The notes beneath the pieces were generated by a model. It made no database searches, had not been told where the DNA came from, and saw only the letters and a list, made by a program, of their open reading frames with translations. DNA of 64,000 nt, from the NCBI GenBank assembly GCA_025362395.1, contig JANYGK010000009.1:1-64000 (forward strand). Direction: 5' to 3'. Positions 8,767-16,874 of this stretch are shown piece by piece (the stretch's first letter is position 1; every line of letters begins with the position of its first letter). Made by a program: the position numbers and the translations under genes. This DNA comes from Bacteroidota bacterium. GTDB lineage: Bacteria > Bacteroidota > Bacteroidia > B-17B0 > Aurantibacillaceae.

Positions 8767-10041
8767 ATGGAACCTTTAGCAGAACGTGTACGCCCTCACA
8801 AATTGGACAATTATATTGGACAGGAACATATTATTGGAAAAAACTCGGCTCTCCGCAAATCCATTGAACAAAACTTATTGCCTTCACTCATTTTATGGGG
8901 CCCGCCCGGAGTAGGCAAAACAACACTCGCCCAAATTATTTCGCATGAATTGAAACGCCCGTTCTATGCTTTAAGCGCTATTAATTCGGGCGTAAAAGAT
9001 GTTAGGGAAGTGATTGAAAAAGCATCGCAGGACGGTGGTTTTTTTAAGCAGGAAAAACCGGTGCTGTTCATTGATGAGATTCACCGGTTCAGCAAATCAC
9101 AACAGGATTCTTTATTAAATGCCGTTGAAAAAGGGATAGTAACTTTAGTGGGGGCCACTACAGAAAATCCTTCTTTTGAAGTGATACCGGCTTTGTTATC
9201 GCGCTGCCAGGTATTTGTATTAAAGCATTTAACAAAAGATAATTTGATAGACCTTTTAAATAACGCGGTAAAAGACGATGTTATTTTAAAAACAAAACCT
9301 ATTGAGATTAAAGAATACGAAGCTTTGTTAAGAATTTCGGGCGGCGACGGACGTAAATTGTTAAACGCGCTCGAAATAGTGGTGAACTGTATTAACGGGC
9401 CCAAAATAATTATTACAGATGCCTTGGTTAAACAATACATACAGCAAAACTTAGCCCTTTACGATAAATCGGGCGAGCAGCATTATGATATTATTTCCGC
9501 TTTTATAAAATCAATACGCGGCTCAGATCCCAATGGGGCGGTGTATTGGCTTGCCCGTATGATTGATGGGGGAGAGGATCCTTCTTTTATTGCACGAAGG
9601 TTGCTCATTTTAGCATCGGAAGATATTGGGAATGCAAATCCTACGGCTTTGGTAATTGCCAATAATTGTTTTCAGGCTGTAAACGTAATAGGTTATCCTG
9701 AAAGCCGAATTATACTGGCACAAACAACCACCTACCTTGCCTGCTCATCAAAAAGTAACAGTAGTTATACAGCTATTAATGAGGCGCAGCAAGCCGTTAA
9801 GCAACACGGCGATTTGCCGGTGCCCCTGCATTTAAGAAATGCACCTACTAAATTAATGAAAGAATTAGGGTATGGCGATGAGTATAAGTATGCTCATGAC
9901 TATGCCAATAATTTTGCGGAGCAGGAGTTTTTACCTAACGAGCTTATTGGAACCGCTTTTTATAAGCCGTCAGAATATTCGCGCGAAAGAGATTTGAAAG
10001 AGTTTTTAAAGCAGCGTTGGGGAAAGAAATACAATTACTGA
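8767..10041 (+). CDS. rarA: Replication-associated recombination protein A (RarA/MgsA), AAA+ ATPase
   Basis: Start chosen at ATG 8767, giving MEPLAERVRPHKLDNYIGQE, the usual RarA N-terminus; the open frame begins 21 bases earlier. Walker A is GPPGVGKT (45-52) and Walker B FIDEIHRF (101-108), with sensor-type GATTENPSF downstream. The C-terminal half carries the RarA clamp-loader-like and tetramerisation regions (SGDGRKLLNALE, GADPNGAVYWLARM-like stretch). RarA acts at stalled replication forks with SSB. Its final bases overlap the end of the convergent gene at 10035. Confidence 0.95.
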   Translation: MEPLAERVRPHKLDNYIGQEHIIGKNSALRKSIEQNLLPSLILWGPPGVGKTTLAQIISHELKRPFYALSAINSGVKDVREVIEKASQDGGFFKQEKPVLFIDEIHRFSKSQQDSLLNAVEKGIVTLVGATTENPSFEVIPALLSRCQVFVLKHLTKDNLIDLLNNAVKDDVILKTKPIEIKEYEALLRISGGDGRKLLNALEIVVNCINGPKIIITDALVKQYIQQNLALYDKSGEQHYDIISAFIKSIRGSDPNGAVYWLARMIDGGEDPSFIARRLLILASEDIGNANPTALVIANNCFQAVNVIGYPESRIILAQTTTYLACSSKSNSSYTAINEAQQAVKQHGDLPVPLHLRNAPTKLMKELGYGDEYKYAHDYANNFAEQEFLPNELIGTAFYKPSEYSRERDLKEFLKQRWGKKYNY

Positions 10042-10481
10042 AGTCGTTTCACAAATATTTCTTCGGGTTGCGGTTCAAAAATTAACTTTTTACCTAACGC
10101 AATAATCAGCCCACCCATAACTTGTTCTACCACCTGCCAGGCGCAGTCGGCCATTAAATACTTTAAAGATACATGTTTTGTAAACGATACTCCAAGTACC
10201 GTAATAAAAGCAAATAGAATAAATCCTACCAATATGCCGCAAATAATACCTCTTAAAAAAGGAGCCGAAATATATTTTGAAAGAATTTTGGTTTCAAAAG
10301 ACCTGTATAAAACATAAGAAATAACCGGGTAAACCAATGCCGCTAAAACTAAAAATAAAGGTTTTGAAAAGGTAATGCGGCTCAGGTCACTTAAAAATAT
10401 ACCGTGCCACCAGTAAAATGCAATATACATTACTACGGATGAAAGTATCCAACTAATAAAAAACCTGACGGAATATTGCAT
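10035..10481 (-). CDS. Hypothetical integral membrane protein
   Basis: I do not recognise the family. The frame opens at 10529, but the Met at 10481 (MQYSVRFFISWILSS) begins directly with a membrane helix and is preferred. About 148 residues with four hydrophobic segments and a short charged C-terminal tail (FVKRLQ). The stop overlaps the end of rarA by seven bases, tail to tail. No conserved motif is visible. Confidence 0.6.
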   Translation of the reverse strand: MQYSVRFFISWILSSVVMYIAFYWWHGIFLSDLSRITFSKPLFLVLAALVYPVISYVLYRSFETKILSKYISAPFLRGIICGILVGFILFAFITVLGVSFTKHVSLKYLMADCAWQVVEQVMGGLIIALGKKLIFEPQPEEIFVKRLQ

Positions 10482-10572
10482 TAACCCTGTTATTTTTTTC
10501 CGAGTACAAGTATACAAAAACTTTGCCAAACAAGCCGTTGGAAATGAATTGTAAATATATTAAGTTTGCAAG

Positions 10573-12186
10573 ATGCGTATTTTGTTAAAGCTGCTGCTTT
10601 TTGCCGGTTTATTTTTATCTGTTTTCTCCTGCAAAAAAGGGGCAAATTGGGATGTGGACGCGGCTTTTCCCTTAGCAACAAGCCACCTTAATATCAGTAA
10701 TTTTTTTGGAGATACCATATTCAAGGCCGATCCCACGGGTTTGCTCCACATCGCTTTTAGCAAAGATATTATTAACTTTACGATGGATAGCCTGGTTAAA
10801 TTGCCCGATACTACTGTTATTTTAGGCTTTACATCCCCGTTTGTATCACAGCTGAACCCGGGCGTTGTACTTTTTTCAAATAACCTTTCTACCGACAGGG
10901 AAATAACCTTTAATGTAACCAATGGGGTAGAGCTTAACAGGGCTATTGTAAGAAAAGGCTTTTTAAAAGTAGAATATTCAAACTCGTACGCACAGCCTTT
11001 AAACTTTAATTACACCATTAATTCCGCTAACCTGTGGGGGGTGGTTTTAAACATTAACCAAACCATTGGCGGTGGATCCGTTTCAAGCCCTGCAACATTA
11101 ACAAAACTGTATGCTTTAGATGAATATGCCATTAACCTTACGGGCCTGTCAAACACTAAGGTAAATACATTGGTGCAAAGCTATACCATCAGCACCGATC
11201 CGTCGGGCTCCGCAGACCAGCTGCAGGTAGGGCAGGGGCTTAATGTAAAATTATCGTTTGTACATATAGTGCCGCAATATGTTCAGGGCTATTTCGGGCA
11301 GCAGGACCTTTCCTTCGGTCCCGATTCATCATTGATAGGCTTATTGGAAAATTTCAGGCCGAGTAATTTTGCACTTACACAATCCGCTATTAATTTCAGA
11401 ATTATTAATGAATTTGGCATAGAGCTAAGCAGCTCCATAAACTCACTTCGCTCTATAAAAACAGCACCGCCAAATACAATATCACTTAATGCCGGTAACT
11501 TACTTCAGGCTATAAATATTAACCGGGCGGGGAAAACAAATAATGGATCCAATCCTGTTTTTCCTTGGGTTAAACAAATTGATGTGAATTCATCAAACTC
11601 AAACCTTAATGCCTTTTTAGGGAATTTGCCTAACTATTTAGGCTACAGCGTTACGGCAAAATTAAACCCCTTGGGCAACGTGTCGGCCGGTAACGATTTT
11701 GCTTATTACGGCCACGGCCTTAAAGTAATTGCCGATATTGATATTCCTTTTGCTGTTTCGGCAAACTATTTTAATTTAATAAACTATGCCAAAGTAAACC
11801 TTACGGGCATCCGTCAATTAAACAATGTAAATAATTGCAATATCATATTGCAGGCGCGCAACAACTATCCCTTTAGCGTTCAAATACAAGGCTATATGCT
11901 CAATGATCAAAACCAAACAGTTGATTCTTTATTTGATTGGAACAATAATAAAATCGCCTCGGCCCTTACCGATAATGTAAATACCGTATTAAATTTTACG
12001 GATACAAAGCTCGTTGCATCCATTACTAAAGTAAAAATAGAACACTTAATGCAGTGCAGGCAAATTAAATTTGTAACGTACTTATATCTTCCAAATCAGC
12101 CTACACCCATAAAAATTAAGGATAGCAGTTACCTTGATTTGGTGATAAGCGCGGATGTAAACTATAACGTAAAAACAAAACAATGA
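10573..12186 (+). CDS. Large lipoprotein of unknown function
   Basis: The 537-residue protein begins with a lipoprotein signal peptide, MRILLKLLLFAGLFLSVFSC, with the lipobox Cys at residue 20 followed by KKG. The rest is beta-rich with many Asn/Ser/Thr residues and no catalytic motif. It overlaps the next gene by four bases (ATGA), so the two are translationally coupled. The partner is a predicted outer-membrane barrel, suggesting a surface lipoprotein/barrel pair. Residue composition is typical of secreted Bacteroidota proteins. I cannot name a family. Confidence 0.8.
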   Translation: MRILLKLLLFAGLFLSVFSCKKGANWDVDAAFPLATSHLNISNFFGDTIFKADPTGLLHIAFSKDIINFTMDSLVKLPDTTVILGFTSPFVSQLNPGVVLFSNNLSTDREITFNVTNGVELNRAIVRKGFLKVEYSNSYAQPLNFNYTINSANLWGVVLNINQTIGGGSVSSPATLTKLYALDEYAINLTGLSNTKVNTLVQSYTISTDPSGSADQLQVGQGLNVKLSFVHIVPQYVQGYFGQQDLSFGPDSSLIGLLENFRPSNFALTQSAINFRIINEFGIELSSSINSLRSIKTAPPNTISLNAGNLLQAININRAGKTNNGSNPVFPWVKQIDVNSSNSNLNAFLGNLPNYLGYSVTAKLNPLGNVSAGNDFAYYGHGLKVIADIDIPFAVSANYFNLINYAKVNLTGIRQLNNVNNCNIILQARNNYPFSVQIQGYMLNDQNQTVDSLFDWNNNKIASALTDNVNTVLNFTDTKLVASITKVKIEHLMQCRQIKFVTYLYLPNQPTPIKIKDSSYLDLVISADVNYNVKTKQ

Positions 12187-13430
12187 GGGGGAGGTTTTGC
12201 GTTATTTTATTCCTTTGTTCAGTGTCTGCCTTTGCGCAATACAATTCCGAATTTTTAAATTTTGAACAAACAGGTCGCAGCATTTCTATTAACGGCGAAT
12301 ACGAATTAGGATCTAACGGCCTCTATAACTCATTTTTTAATAAATTTATACTGGGCGGTTACATCGATAAAAATTTAAAGGATAAACAAGTTGCACACAT
12401 GAAAGAGCTTAACGTACTAGGTGCAAATGCCAATTATGATATAACCGCTTTCTTTGGTAAAAACACTAAGTTTTCTTATTTAATAGGCATTAAAGATCAG
12501 CAAATCTTTAATGCCTCCTATACAAAAGATTTTTACCAGCTGGCATTTTACGGTAACAAACCTTACTTGGGTGAAACAAAAAACTTTAGTGGTTCAAGCA
12601 TAAACTCTTTACGTTTCCAGGAATTAAAAGTGGGATTTATCTGGCATAAAATAGATACCACGGCAAAAATAGGGGCTTCTGTTTCTATTTTAAAAGGACA
12701 GCAATTGTTTTATATTAAGGCCAACCAGGGCTCGTCATTATACACCAATGCCACGGGTACCGAATTAATTTTTAATTCTAATTTTACGATGGCTGTAAGT
12801 GATAACAGTAAAAAAATAAGCCCGCTCATATACCAAGGCATCGGTGCCAGCGCCAATATATTTTTTGAAACCCCTTATCAAAGCAAGTTAGGGAAGGGGA
12901 GTGTGCTTACCGTAAACGCAAACAATATAGGGTTTCTTCATTGGTTCGATAACAGTGTACAATACAGCAGCGATTCAAGCTTTACTTTTTCAGGTTATCA
13001 TGTCGATAATTTGTTGGCACTGAAAGATTCTACCTTATCGGCCATTAATAAGGACACCATTATTAAAAACACTACCAATGCTCACAAACAGTCCTTTAAC
13101 GTCAACATCCCTACCAATTTACTCATTATTAATAAAATACTGTTTACCGATAAATTTGCGTTCAGTACGGGGTTCAGGTATTTATTTAACTCAAACTTTA
13201 AACCCTACTTTTTTATGCAGGGCGAATATAAATTCACCAAACATTTTTCAACCGCTTTGCTTGTGGGCTATGGCGGCTACGCAAAGTTGGGAGTAGGGCT
13301 GACACTGGTATATAATACACCCGCGTTTTATGTAAAATTAGGCAGCAACAGCTTACAAGGCTATATATCCCCTAAAAACACTTACGGACAGGGTGCCTTT
13401 ATAAGCATCGCTAAAAAATTTAAAGGCTAA
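12183..13430 (+). CDS. Outer-membrane beta-barrel protein, DUF5723-like
   Basis: The 415-residue protein has a signal peptide (about 1-18, ending SAFAQ) and alternating amphipathic strands through to a C-terminus GAFISIAKKFKG, as in outer-membrane barrels. Stretches such as NIGFLHWFDNSVQYSSDSSF resemble the DUF5723 family of Bacteroidota porin-like proteins. It is coupled by a four-base overlap to the lipoprotein upstream, implying joint assembly at the outer membrane. The cargo or role is unknown. Confidence 0.75.
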   Translation: MRGRFCVILFLCSVSAFAQYNSEFLNFEQTGRSISINGEYELGSNGLYNSFFNKFILGGYIDKNLKDKQVAHMKELNVLGANANYDITAFFGKNTKFSYLIGIKDQQIFNASYTKDFYQLAFYGNKPYLGETKNFSGSSINSLRFQELKVGFIWHKIDTTAKIGASVSILKGQQLFYIKANQGSSLYTNATGTELIFNSNFTMAVSDNSKKISPLIYQGIGASANIFFETPYQSKLGKGSVLTVNANNIGFLHWFDNSVQYSSDSSFTFSGYHVDNLLALKDSTLSAINKDTIIKNTTNAHKQSFNVNIPTNLLIINKILFTDKFAFSTGFRYLFNSNFKPYFFMQGEYKFTKHFSTALLVGYGGYAKLGVGLTLVYNTPAFYVKLGSNSLQGYISPKNTYGQGAFISIAKKFKG

Positions 13431-13460
13431 TTACTATGAATATGATTAACTTAACATAGG

Positions 13461-13498
13461 CATCGTCATGCTGAACTCGATTCAGCATCTCAAACAAA
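13461..13498. repeat. REP-like palindrome, copy 1
   Basis: A perfect 8-base inverted repeat, ATGCTGAA (13468-13475), CTCGA loop, TTCAGCAT (13481-13488), with flanking CGTC and CTCAAACAAA. It ends about 11 bases before the GIY-YIG start codon, so it would form a hairpin in the leader. It shares its core with copies at 13807, 13876 and 42915. Confidence 0.85.
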
Positions 13499-13499
13499 T

Positions 13500-13793
13500 A
13501 TGAAACTTACTAATGCCTTTATATATATCATATCAAATAAAAATTTAACTACATTTTATGTAGGCGTAACAAATGATTTAGAAAGAAGAGTGAAAGAACA
13601 TAAAGCCGGTATTGGATCAGAATTTACCTCTAAATATAATTTAACCTATTTAGTTTATTATGAAGTAATCAGCGATATTAAAACAGCTATAAAAAGAGAA
13701 AAACAATTAAAAAACTGGCATAAGAAATGGAAAACGGATTTGATAAAGGAATTAAATCCTCAAATGGCTGACCTTGCTTCTGATTGGATTTAA
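13500..13793 (+). CDS. GIY-YIG nuclease family protein
   Basis: The 97-residue protein is a stand-alone GIY-YIG domain: IYI (8-10) and YVG (20-22) are the name motifs, Arg29/Arg30 lie on the first helix, and Glu55 is a candidate metal ligand. The KREKQLKNWHKKWK segment (65-78) is typical of the short YhbQ-like proteins abundant in Bacteroidota. The fold cuts DNA with one divalent metal. No additional DNA-binding domain is present. The gene is enclosed by REP-like palindromes: one 11 bases upstream, one inverted 16 bases downstream and a third further on. This suggests a selfish or repeat-linked role rather than repair. Function not demonstrated. Confidence 0.9.
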   Translation: MKLTNAFIYIISNKNLTTFYVGVTNDLERRVKEHKAGIGSEFTSKYNLTYLVYYEVISDIKTAIKREKQLKNWHKKWKTDLIKELNPQMADLASDWI

Positions 13794-13803
13794 AACTAAA
13801 TTT

Positions 13804-13838
13804 ATAGAGATGCTGAATCAAGTTCAGCATGACGAAAC
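13804..13838. repeat. REP-like palindrome, copy 2 (inverted orientation)
   Basis: ATGCTGAA (13810-13817), TCAAG, TTCAGCAT (13823-13830), flanked by GAG on the left and GACG on the right. This is the reverse complement arrangement of copy 1, so copies 1 and 2 bracket the GIY-YIG gene as inverted repeats. Confidence 0.85.
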
Positions 13839-13873
13839 ATTTAATAATAATAAAGATAAAAATTTATATAACC

Positions 13874-13910
13874 CGGTCATGCTGAACTCGATTCAGCATC
13901 TCAAACAAAA
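13874..13910. repeat. REP-like palindrome, copy 3
   Basis: ATGCTGAA (13879-13886), CTCGA, TTCAGCAT (13892-13899), followed by CTCAAACAAAA. Same orientation and same loop as copy 1. It lies about 63 bases before the T9SS type A gene start. Confidence 0.85.
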
Positions 13911-13961
13911 AATAAAAACCCTATGCACCTATGTGGTTAAAAACAAATTAAACCTAAAACA

Positions 13962-15422
13962 ATGAAAACACTATTTCTTTTTTTGTTTATACTGCTTGGC
14001 CAAACGATCCTCTTTGGCCAAGCGCCCCGCAAATTTTACCTGCGCTTTGGCGGCAACGGCTACGATGTTGGGTATGATGTAAAGCAAACCCTCGATAATG
14101 GGTACATCATTACAGGCTCCACAAGCAGCTATGGGCAAGGAAATACTGACATGTACCTTGTTAAGCTGGACAGTATGGGGAATAAAAAATTTGAAACCAC
14201 CTTTGGTAATTATAATAACGATATTGGCAAAAGTGTGATTCAGTTAGCCGATTCAAGCTTTGTAATGGTTGGTTACACTAACTCCACGGGCTTTGGCGGC
14301 TATGATATTTTTTTGGTAAAAGCCGATAAAAACGGGAACTTACTATGGCAAAAAACCATTGGCGGCAGCGATTGGGACTTTGCGTACAGCCTGCAGCAAA
14401 CTTTAGACGGCGGCTTTATAATTGGAGGAACCACCTACAGCTTTGGCCATGGCAATGCCGACGGCTACTTGGTTAAAACAGACATAAACGGTAACGTTAA
14501 CTGGACAAAAACGTTTGGCGGCGCCAACGACGACGAATTTAAATCAGTGATCCAAACAGCCGACGGAGGCTATGCTATGACAGGCTATACTAAAAGTTAT
14601 AATGATATAGATTCAGGCGATGTGTGGGTATATAAGCTCGATGCCTTAGGCGACTCAACCTGGTGCATATTTTATGGGGGAGGGAAGGAAGATTTTGCGA
14701 ATTCTATTACTCAACTACAGAATTTGGACTTAATAATAGCTGGTGGAACAAGAAGTTTTTCATCAGGAGGAAATTTAGAAACTGTATTTTCTGTATTTAA
14801 TCTATTAACAGGAAATCTCACTCACACTTATGTAGATTTAAGTAGTGTTGATGAATACTACAATGATATTGAACAAGGCATTAACGGATTTATAGTTGGC
14901 TGTGGCTCTACTCATAGTATTTTATATAGTTTTGATGGAGTAGTTGATATATATACGTCAGGATATAATTACTTTAATGCATATTCAGCAGGGGCTATTC
15001 TTCCAGATGAATTATTTGCAGTAAATAAAACTAAGGATAAAGGATATGTTTTGTTAGGTAAAACCAATAATTTTGGTGCTACCTTAGATGATGTTTATTT
15101 TATAAAAACAGATAGTTTGGGTAATTATGGGAATTATATAAACACAGGATATAAAGATGAAATAATAAATAATAACGTTAGTTTAAGTATTTACCCTAAT
15201 CCAACTTCAGATATTGTTAACATTGGCTTTTCAGATAAATCAAATACTATCAATTTAAAATTGAAAGTTGTTGATTTAGCAGGTAAGGAAATAGAATATT
15301 ATATTATTAATAAATACAATAATTTAATAAAAATATCTAATTTAGAGTCAGGTTTTTATATTTTACAGATATACGATGCTAACATGTTAATTAAATCAGC
15401 AAAAATTTCTGTTATTAAGTAA
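13962..15422 (+). CDS. T9SS type A sorting domain protein with repeated beta modules
   Basis: The 486-residue protein has a signal peptide (about 1-19, ending ILFGQ), then about six 50-residue modules built on a pattern like DGGYIITGSTSSYG followed by DMYLVKLD, probably a beta-propeller. The C-terminal domain (from about 407) begins SIYPNPTSDIVNIGF and ends GFYILQIYDANMLIKSAKIS, a type A T9SS signal. It is thus predicted to be secreted or surface bound. The first half has ordinary composition; from about 14690 the gene becomes strikingly AT-rich and its modules degenerate, as if the 3' part came from another source. Confidence 0.85.
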   Translation: MKTLFLFLFILLGQTILFGQAPRKFYLRFGGNGYDVGYDVKQTLDNGYIITGSTSSYGQGNTDMYLVKLDSMGNKKFETTFGNYNNDIGKSVIQLADSSFVMVGYTNSTGFGGYDIFLVKADKNGNLLWQKTIGGSDWDFAYSLQQTLDGGFIIGGTTYSFGHGNADGYLVKTDINGNVNWTKTFGGANDDEFKSVIQTADGGYAMTGYTKSYNDIDSGDVWVYKLDALGDSTWCIFYGGGKEDFANSITQLQNLDLIIAGGTRSFSSGGNLETVFSVFNLLTGNLTHTYVDLSSVDEYYNDIEQGINGFIVGCGSTHSILYSFDGVVDIYTSGYNYFNAYSAGAILPDELFAVNKTKDKGYVLLGKTNNFGATLDDVYFIKTDSLGNYGNYINTGYKDEIINNNVSLSIYPNPTSDIVNIGFSDKSNTINLKLKVVDLAGKEIEYYIINKYNNLIKISNLESGFYILQIYDANMLIKSAKISVIK

Positions 15423-15426
15423 CACA

Positions 15427-15948
15427 ATGTTTAATGTTTTCCCCTTAGATAATAGCCAAAAAATTACTAAAGGTTTATTCATTTACTTTATAGTGATATT
15501 CTCACTTAATTTCTTTTTGAAAATAGTTCAATTAAATTATTCTTCGTTCTGGTATGATGAAATTATAAGTGTACAATCTGCATCACTTAATTTTGGACAT
15601 ATTAAACATGTTTCAGAATGGGATAAAAATCCTCCATTTTACTATTATTGTTTATATATATGGATTAATTTATTAAATAATTCTGAATTCAATGTGAGAT
15701 TATTAAGTGTAGTTTTTAGTTCACTAAGCGCAGTTTTTCTATTTTCATTTTCAAATAAATATTTTAATAAAACTACAGCTATTATAAGCAGTATGTTTTA
15801 TCTTTCAAGTAATATATTATTTTATTATTCACATGAAGCAAGAGCCTATTCTCTAGTTGTTTTATTGTGTTTAATTTCTTCGATATTATATTTTAAAGCT
15901 TTGGAAGAAAAAAAAAATATTAAATTTTATATTTCTTGGGTTGGTTAA
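15427..15948 (+). CDS. GT39-type glycosyltransferase, N-terminal part (frameshifted)
   Basis: This is the first of two reading frames that together make one membrane glycosyltransferase. Its 173 residues include the first helix, the acidic loop motif SSFWYDEIISVQ and HEARAYSLVVLL, both typical of the GT39/ArnT superfamily (dolichyl- or undecaprenyl-phosphate-sugar dependent). It starts four bases after the previous stop. The frame ends just past an A10 run at 15908-15917. With nine A residues, reading would continue as EKKILNFIFLGLVNFLLIYT into the next frame. The region is very AT-rich. Confidence 0.75.
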   Translation: MFNVFPLDNSQKITKGLFIYFIVIFSLNFFLKIVQLNYSSFWYDEIISVQSASLNFGHIKHVSEWDKNPPFYYYCLYIWINLLNNSEFNVRLLSVVFSSLSAVFLFSFSNKYFNKTTAIISSMFYLSSNILFYYSHEARAYSLVVLLCLISSILYFKALEEKKNIKFYISWVG

Positions 15949-16873
15949 TTTTTTATTAATTTATACTCATTACATTTCAGGACTAGTGTTATTCTTTCAA
16001 ACAGTTTCTGTATTTGTTTTTTTTAATAATAAAAATATAATTTTAAAATATTTTTCGGGGTTACTATTAGTTTTTCTGCTAATATTTTTAAGATTTACAA
16101 AAAAACAATTTCTAGTAATATTTGATTTTAATAAATCCAATAATTCGTTTTGGTTAGGTAAATCAAATATTCATTATTTAAAAGAGTCGATGTTCTCATT
16201 CTTTATAAATGAGTATATTTTTATTGCTTGTTTTCTTATCGTTTTAATAGTTATTTTCTTTACTATAAAAGAAAAGAATAAAGACAATAAATTTCATATT
16301 ACATACCTTCTATTAATTGGATTCGGCTCTATTTTTATATTGTTTCTTATAGGGAAAGTAACACCTATTTTTTTAGACAGATATGTGTTGTTTTCATTAC
16401 CAATCATTTTTATTATAATTGGATATGGATTTTCATTATTAAAAAATAAATTATTATCCTATGGAGTCACCTTAGTTTTTACATTTATTGGATTAATTAA
16501 TATTGATTTTAAAACGGATAAAAAAATGGATTGTAGAAATGCATTGAATTTTATAAAATTCGAAAAATCCGATAAAGACTTGATTATTGTTAAAACAAAA
16601 GATATTAAACCATTATTCTGTTATTATTATGATCAATACTTTTTCAATAAACAAAAAAATGATTTAGATAAAAGTAATGAAATTTTATTTTGTAATTCTT
16701 GGCAAGATATAAATATCAATATCGAAAAATATAAAAGAATTATAGTATTTGATATTTTTAAAGAATATAATTTAATAAATGAAAATGAATTTGTAGAAAA
16801 GTTATCGCAAATTAAACGAAACTATTATACAACAAAGTATTATAAAGGAATTACGATAGCATTTTATAAATAG
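15941..16873 (+). CDS. GT39-type glycosyltransferase, C-terminal part (frameshifted)
   Basis: This is the second frame of the same gene, 310 residues from a TTG codon at 15941, overlapping the first frame by eight bases. It supplies the remaining membrane helices, beginning NFLLIYTHYISGLVLFF, a stretch that normally sits inside GT39-like enzymes, not at a start. It also has the C-terminal soluble region with FLDRYVLFSLP, a common motif of these proteins. It is unlikely to be translated on its own; I read it as the tail of a single 15427-16873 gene broken or switched at the A10 tract. Confidence 0.7.
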   Translation: MVNFLLIYTHYISGLVLFFQTVSVFVFFNNKNIILKYFSGLLLVFLLIFLRFTKKQFLVIFDFNKSNNSFWLGKSNIHYLKESMFSFFINEYIFIACFLIVLIVIFFTIKEKNKDNKFHITYLLLIGFGSIFILFLIGKVTPIFLDRYVLFSLPIIFIIIGYGFSLLKNKLLSYGVTLVFTFIGLINIDFKTDKKMDCRNALNFIKFEKSDKDLIIVKTKDIKPLFCYYYDQYFFNKQKNDLDKSNEILFCNSWQDININIEKYKRIIVFDIFKEYNLINENEFVEKLSQIKRNYYTTKYYKGITIAFYK

Positions 16874-16874
16874 A

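Noticed and set aside
13774-13965. Frame of 63 residues after the GIY-YIG gene (includes LNQVQHDE and MLNSIQHLK words)
   Set aside because: Those words are a translation of the REP-like palindromes 2 and 3, and the frame overlaps the GIY-YIG gene.
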